From an uncultured Chloroflexota bacterium (lineage in GTDB: Bacteria > Chloroflexota > Anaerolineae > Aggregatilineales > Phototrophicaceae): DNA of 7,078 nt. Shown here in pieces: positions 4,905 through 7,078 of this stretch. Numbering within the stretch: the stretch's first letter is position 1; each line of letters begins with the position of its first letter. The notes under the pieces are model-generated. The model made no database searches. It was not told the DNA's origin and saw only the letters and a program-made list of their open reading frames with translations. The stretch is taken from the NCBI GenBank assembly GCA_937942935.1, contig CALDGT010000387.1:1-7078 (forward strand), in the 5' to 3' direction. The position numbers and the translations under genes are program-made.

Positions 4905-5879
4905 ATGGAACTCGGCGAAATTTTACGCATTAACTTGCTCTCGCCAATGGTTTTGGCATTTGTACTCGGCATCATCGCCACCCTCGTTCAAAGTGACCTC
5001 GACATCCCAGAACCCGTTTATACCCTGCTCACCGTCTATTTGCTCTTTTCAATTGGGTTAAAAGGCGGGTTTGACCTCGCGCGGTCTCCATTGACCAATT
5101 TTTGGGGTGCGGCGATTATTGCTGTGGGCATGGGCGCGACTATATCGGCAATGGGATACCTCATTTTAAGAAGATTGGGCAAAATGAGCGTCTCAGATGC
5201 GGCGGCAATTGCGCTACACTATAGCGCGGTCTCATCGGTCACACTGAGCGCGGTTATCACCTTATTGAATAACTTAAATGAGCCATTTGAAGGCTTTATG
5301 CCCACAATGTATACCTTTATGGAATTGCCCGGTATTGCGATGGCGCTCTATATTGCGACCTCACGCTTGGGCAATGTGGGGAGTTTAACACAATGGCAGG
5401 TATTGAAATCGGCACTGAGTGGCAAGGGCTTTTTGTTGCTCGGTGGTGGGGTATTGATTGGTCTCATCTCTGGCGAACAAGGTTATAAGAGCGTGTCGCC
5501 ATTTTTTGTGGATTTATTCCCCGGTATGCTCTCATTATTTTTGCTCGAAATGGGTATGGGTGTTGGCAAGCAACTTAAATTTTTGCGACAAATGCCCATT
5601 TTCCTCATTGGCTTTGCCATCGTAATGCCATTGATTCATGGGACAATTGCGATTTTATTGTGTCGGATAGTGGGGCTTTCAATGGGTGGCGCAATCGTGT
5701 TGGGGACAATCGCCGCCAGTTCATCGTATATCACCGCGCCTGCCACCGCACGCGCCAGTCTACCGCAAGCAAAGCCGATATATTATCTCACGATGTCGTT
5801 GGTCATCACATTTCCCTTCAATTTGACCATCGGCTTACCGATTTATGTCCAACTGGCAAACCTGATATATGGGGTATAA
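4905..5879 (+). CDS. SbtA-like sodium-dependent bicarbonate transporter family permease
   Basis: A 324-residue polytopic membrane protein of the SbtA/DUF897 family. Cyanobacterial members import bicarbonate with sodium at the cytoplasmic membrane. Family marks in order: LLSPMVLAFVLGIIATLV (11-28), DIPEPVYTLLTVYLLFSIGLKGG, the first repeat signature HYSAVSSVTLSAV (105-117, where cyanobacterial SbtA has a GAVSGSTMA-like string), FMELPGIAMAL, LLEMGMGVGKQL, PLIHG, and the second signature AASSSYITAPATARASLP (270-287). It is about 50 residues shorter than Synechocystis SbtA, because the long hydrophilic central loop is reduced to a few residues near SLTQWQVLKSALSGKG. Tyr275 stands where cyanobacterial SbtA has Asp; many non-cyanobacterial homologues also carry Tyr as I recall them, so transport properties may differ. 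Start ATG 4905 has GAAGGA at 4888-4893. No SbtB (PII-like) gene adjoins. Family is confident; bicarbonate as substrate is by homology only. Confidence 0.9.
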   Translation: MELGEILRINLLSPMVLAFVLGIIATLVQSDLDIPEPVYTLLTVYLLFSIGLKGGFDLARSPLTNFWGAAIIAVGMGATISAMGYLILRRLGKMSVSDAAAIALHYSAVSSVTLSAVITLLNNLNEPFEGFMPTMYTFMELPGIAMALYIATSRLGNVGSLTQWQVLKSALSGKGFLLLGGGVLIGLISGEQGYKSVSPFFVDLFPGMLSLFLLEMGMGVGKQLKFLRQMPIFLIGFAIVMPLIHGTIAILLCRIVGLSMGGAIVLGTIAASSSYITAPATARASLPQAKPIYYLTMSLVITFPFNLTIGLPIYVQLANLIYGV

Positions 5880-5901
5880 TCCTAAAAATGGTGGGCAAAT
5901 C

Positions 5902-5936
5902 GTGGCAGACATACAAGTCTTAAGGCTCTAGTCTGC
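5902..5936 (+). repeat. Palindrome family, copy D
   Basis: It starts GTGGCAGACATAC. GCAGAC (5905-5910) pairs with GTCTGC (5931-5936); the middle is ATAC, an imperfect inner hairpin AGTC-TTAA-GGCT (with a T-G pair), then CTA. Its arm dinucleotide AG/CT differs from copy B (TG/CA) while pairing is kept. It sits 22 nt after the symporter stop codon, with no T run behind it. Confidence 0.75.
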
Positions 5937-5954
5937 TAGTACAAGCACAATCAT

Positions 5955-5991
5955 AGTGGCGGACTGGCACATAGTGGGCATGTCCGCCACT
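5955..5991 (-). repeat. Palindrome family, copy F (reverse orientation, longest arm)
   Basis: AGTGGCGGAC (5955-5964) and GTCCGCCACT (5982-5991) are perfect 10-bp complements around a 17-nt centre. On the minus strand the centre reads AT, GC, then CCAC-TAT-GTG and so on to CCA, a diverged form of the ATAC...CTA core. A T6 run starts 11 nt later (6003-6008), so the hairpin might also help end the symporter transcript, but the gap is too long for a standard terminator. Confidence 0.7.
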
Positions 5992-6065
5992 GCCTAGCAC
6001 AATTTTTTCGATTATAAAGTGCGTTTTACCTCAATCATAAAATACACCCAATGAACGGAGACCTA

Positions 6066-6094
6066 CTGCCATAACCAACCCCCTATGTTATAAT
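6066..6094 (+). promoter_or_regulatory. Sigma-70-type promoter of the GH31 gene
   Basis: The -10 is a perfect TATAAT (6089-6094) preceded by TG at 6086-6087, an extended -10. CTGCCA (6066-6071), 17 bp upstream, matches four of six -35 consensus bases. The start codon lies 38 bp downstream, with AAGGA (6119-6123) as ribosome binding site. This is the best promoter in the window and shows that the GH31 gene is transcribed independently of the symporter. Confidence 0.7.
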
Positions 6095-6132
6095 GATGAG
6101 GTCATATTTTTCTTACTGAAGGATAACCCCTC

Positions 6133-7078
6133 ATGACAGCACTCCCCGCACAATTCAAATTATCGCAATCACCTGTCGCAAAACTCAAATCGGTCATCAA
6201 AATTGGCAAATTGCGCTTGTCGTTGCTCACATCGCGCCTCATTCGGATTGAATATAGCCCCAATGGTCAATTTGAAGACCGCCCAAGCCAAGCCTTTTGG
6301 TATCGGGACCAACCCACGCCCGATTATCATAGTGGCGCAGAAGGCGATTTTTTTAGCCTAGAAACCAACCATCTGGTGTTAACATACGACCTCAAGCGCG
6401 ATATTCCAGAAGCACTCTCTATTTTCATCAAAGAAAATGGGCATACATGGCATTATGGCGACCAACCCACAGGCAATTTGCGCGGGACATTCCGCACCTT
6501 AGACCGCGCCGATGGTGCTGTCGAATTGGAACTCGGTTTGGTCTCCCGCGAAGGTTGGGCATTGGTGGATGATTCGCAATCGTTGGTATTCACCCCCAAC
6601 GGCTGGCTGACCAACCGCGACACCTCTCCCACTCATGATTTATATTTCTTTGGGCATGGGACAGATTATCAGGGCGCGATTGATGATTATTTCGCGGTAT
6701 CGGGGCGCGTGCCAATGATTCCGCGTTGGGCGTTGGGCAATTGGTGGAGTCGGTATTGGGCATATAGTGACCAAGATTTACTCGATTTGATGGATGAATT
6801 TGAGGCGCACAATATCCCCCTGTCGGTGTGTATTGTGGATATGGACTGGCATATCACGGACACAGGCGGAAAAGGCAGTATTTGGAGCAGTGGTTGGACA
6901 GGCTATACATGGAACACCGCCCTATTCCCCAACCCACAAGGATTTATTGACCAATTGCACCAACGCAAACTCCGCACCGCGCTTAATTTGCATCCGCACG
7001 CGGGGGTCGAGGCGCATGAGGGCATGTATGAACAATTTGGCAAATGGATGAATCACGATACATCCGATGAATCACCCA
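6133..7078 (+). CDS. GH31 family alpha-glycosidase (3' partial)
   Basis: The frame is open from ATG 6133 to the right edge, 315 complete codons, and continues beyond it. Residues 1-180 look like the N-terminal beta-sandwich domain of GH31 (for example LRLSLLTSRLIRIEYSPNG and FTPNGWLTNR), with HDLYFFGHGTDYQGAIDDYFAVSGRVPMIPRWALGNWWSRYWAYS (about 168-212) leading into the catalytic barrel. NWWSRYW (203-209) and VCIVDMDWH (D236, D238) are family marks near the -1 subsite, followed by GWTGYTWNTALFPNPQGF and LRTALNLHPHAGV. The catalytic nucleophile and acid/base aspartates lie beyond the window, so activity (alpha-glucosidase, alpha-xylosidase or other) cannot be judged. There is no signal peptide, so it is probably cytoplasmic, hydrolysing oligosaccharides brought in by an importer such as the one encoded at the left end. 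A dedicated promoter and ribosome binding site precede it. Confidence 0.93.
   Translation, partial: MTALPAQFKLSQSPVAKLKSVIKIGKLRLSLLTSRLIRIEYSPNGQFEDRPSQAFWYRDQPTPDYHSGAEGDFFSLETNHLVLTYDLKRDIPEALSIFIKENGHTWHYGDQPTGNLRGTFRTLDRADGAVELELGLVSREGWALVDDSQSLVFTPNGWLTNRDTSPTHDLYFFGHGTDYQGAIDDYFAVSGRVPMIPRWALGNWWSRYWAYSDQDLLDLMDEFEAHNIPLSVCIVDMDWHITDTGGKGSIWSSGWTGYTWNTALFPNPQGFIDQLHQRKLRTALNLHPHAGVEAHEGMYEQFGKWMNHDTSDESP

Noticed and set aside
6096..6134. ATGAGG (6096-6101) pairing with CCTCAT (6129-6134) over the GH31 start codon
   Set aside because: Only 6 bp with a 27-nt loop; too weak to claim a translational switch.

Overview
The window reads as a piece of a free-living heterotrophic bacterium of moderate GC. 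The permease and GH31 types, the glycosyltransferase style and the palindrome-rich spacers recall Chloroflexota (Anaerolineae-like) genomes. That placement is a guess from protein flavour; no rRNA or other phylogenetic marker is present. All genes lie on the + strand.

Layout: (1) 2-1709 holds two CUT1-type sugar ABC permeases. The first is cut by the left edge, and only 1 nt separates the pair. (2) 1710-1901 is a spacer with two inverted repeats, one of them just upstream of the next start codon. (3) 1902-4239 is a tight three-gene cluster: a small protein of probable STAS/SpoIIAA-like fold, a class I SAM methyltransferase and a GT4 glycosyltransferase. A weak terminator overlaps the last stop codon. 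(4) 4240-4904 is a 665-bp non-coding spacer packed with palindromes, nested inverted repeats and 25-bp-period duplications. (5) 4905-5879 encodes a short, SbtA-like sodium/bicarbonate symporter family protein. (6) 5880-6132 is a second palindrome-bearing spacer that ends in a good extended -10 promoter. (7) 6133 to the right edge is the N-terminal part of a GH31 alpha-glycosidase with no signal peptide.

Functionally, the permeases and the cytoplasmic GH31 enzyme fit uptake and hydrolysis of an alpha-linked oligosaccharide, though they are separated by four unrelated genes and the GH31 gene has its own promoter. The methyltransferase and glycosyltransferase suggest modification of a glycan, lipid or small molecule. 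The bicarbonate-transporter homologue stands alone, with no SbtB-like gene beside it.

The most unusual signal is a family of at least six related palindromes in the two spacers on either side of the symporter gene. They share a core (arm ending in AC, then ATAC, an inner hairpin, then TA, then GT and the matching arm). Between copies the arm bases differ but stay complementary (TG/CA, AG/CT, GG/CC), so pairing is preserved while sequence changes. Some copies are built into a larger nested inverted-repeat element at about 4343-4598. This looks like a structured, repeated non-coding element; its identity and mobility cannot be settled from one window.
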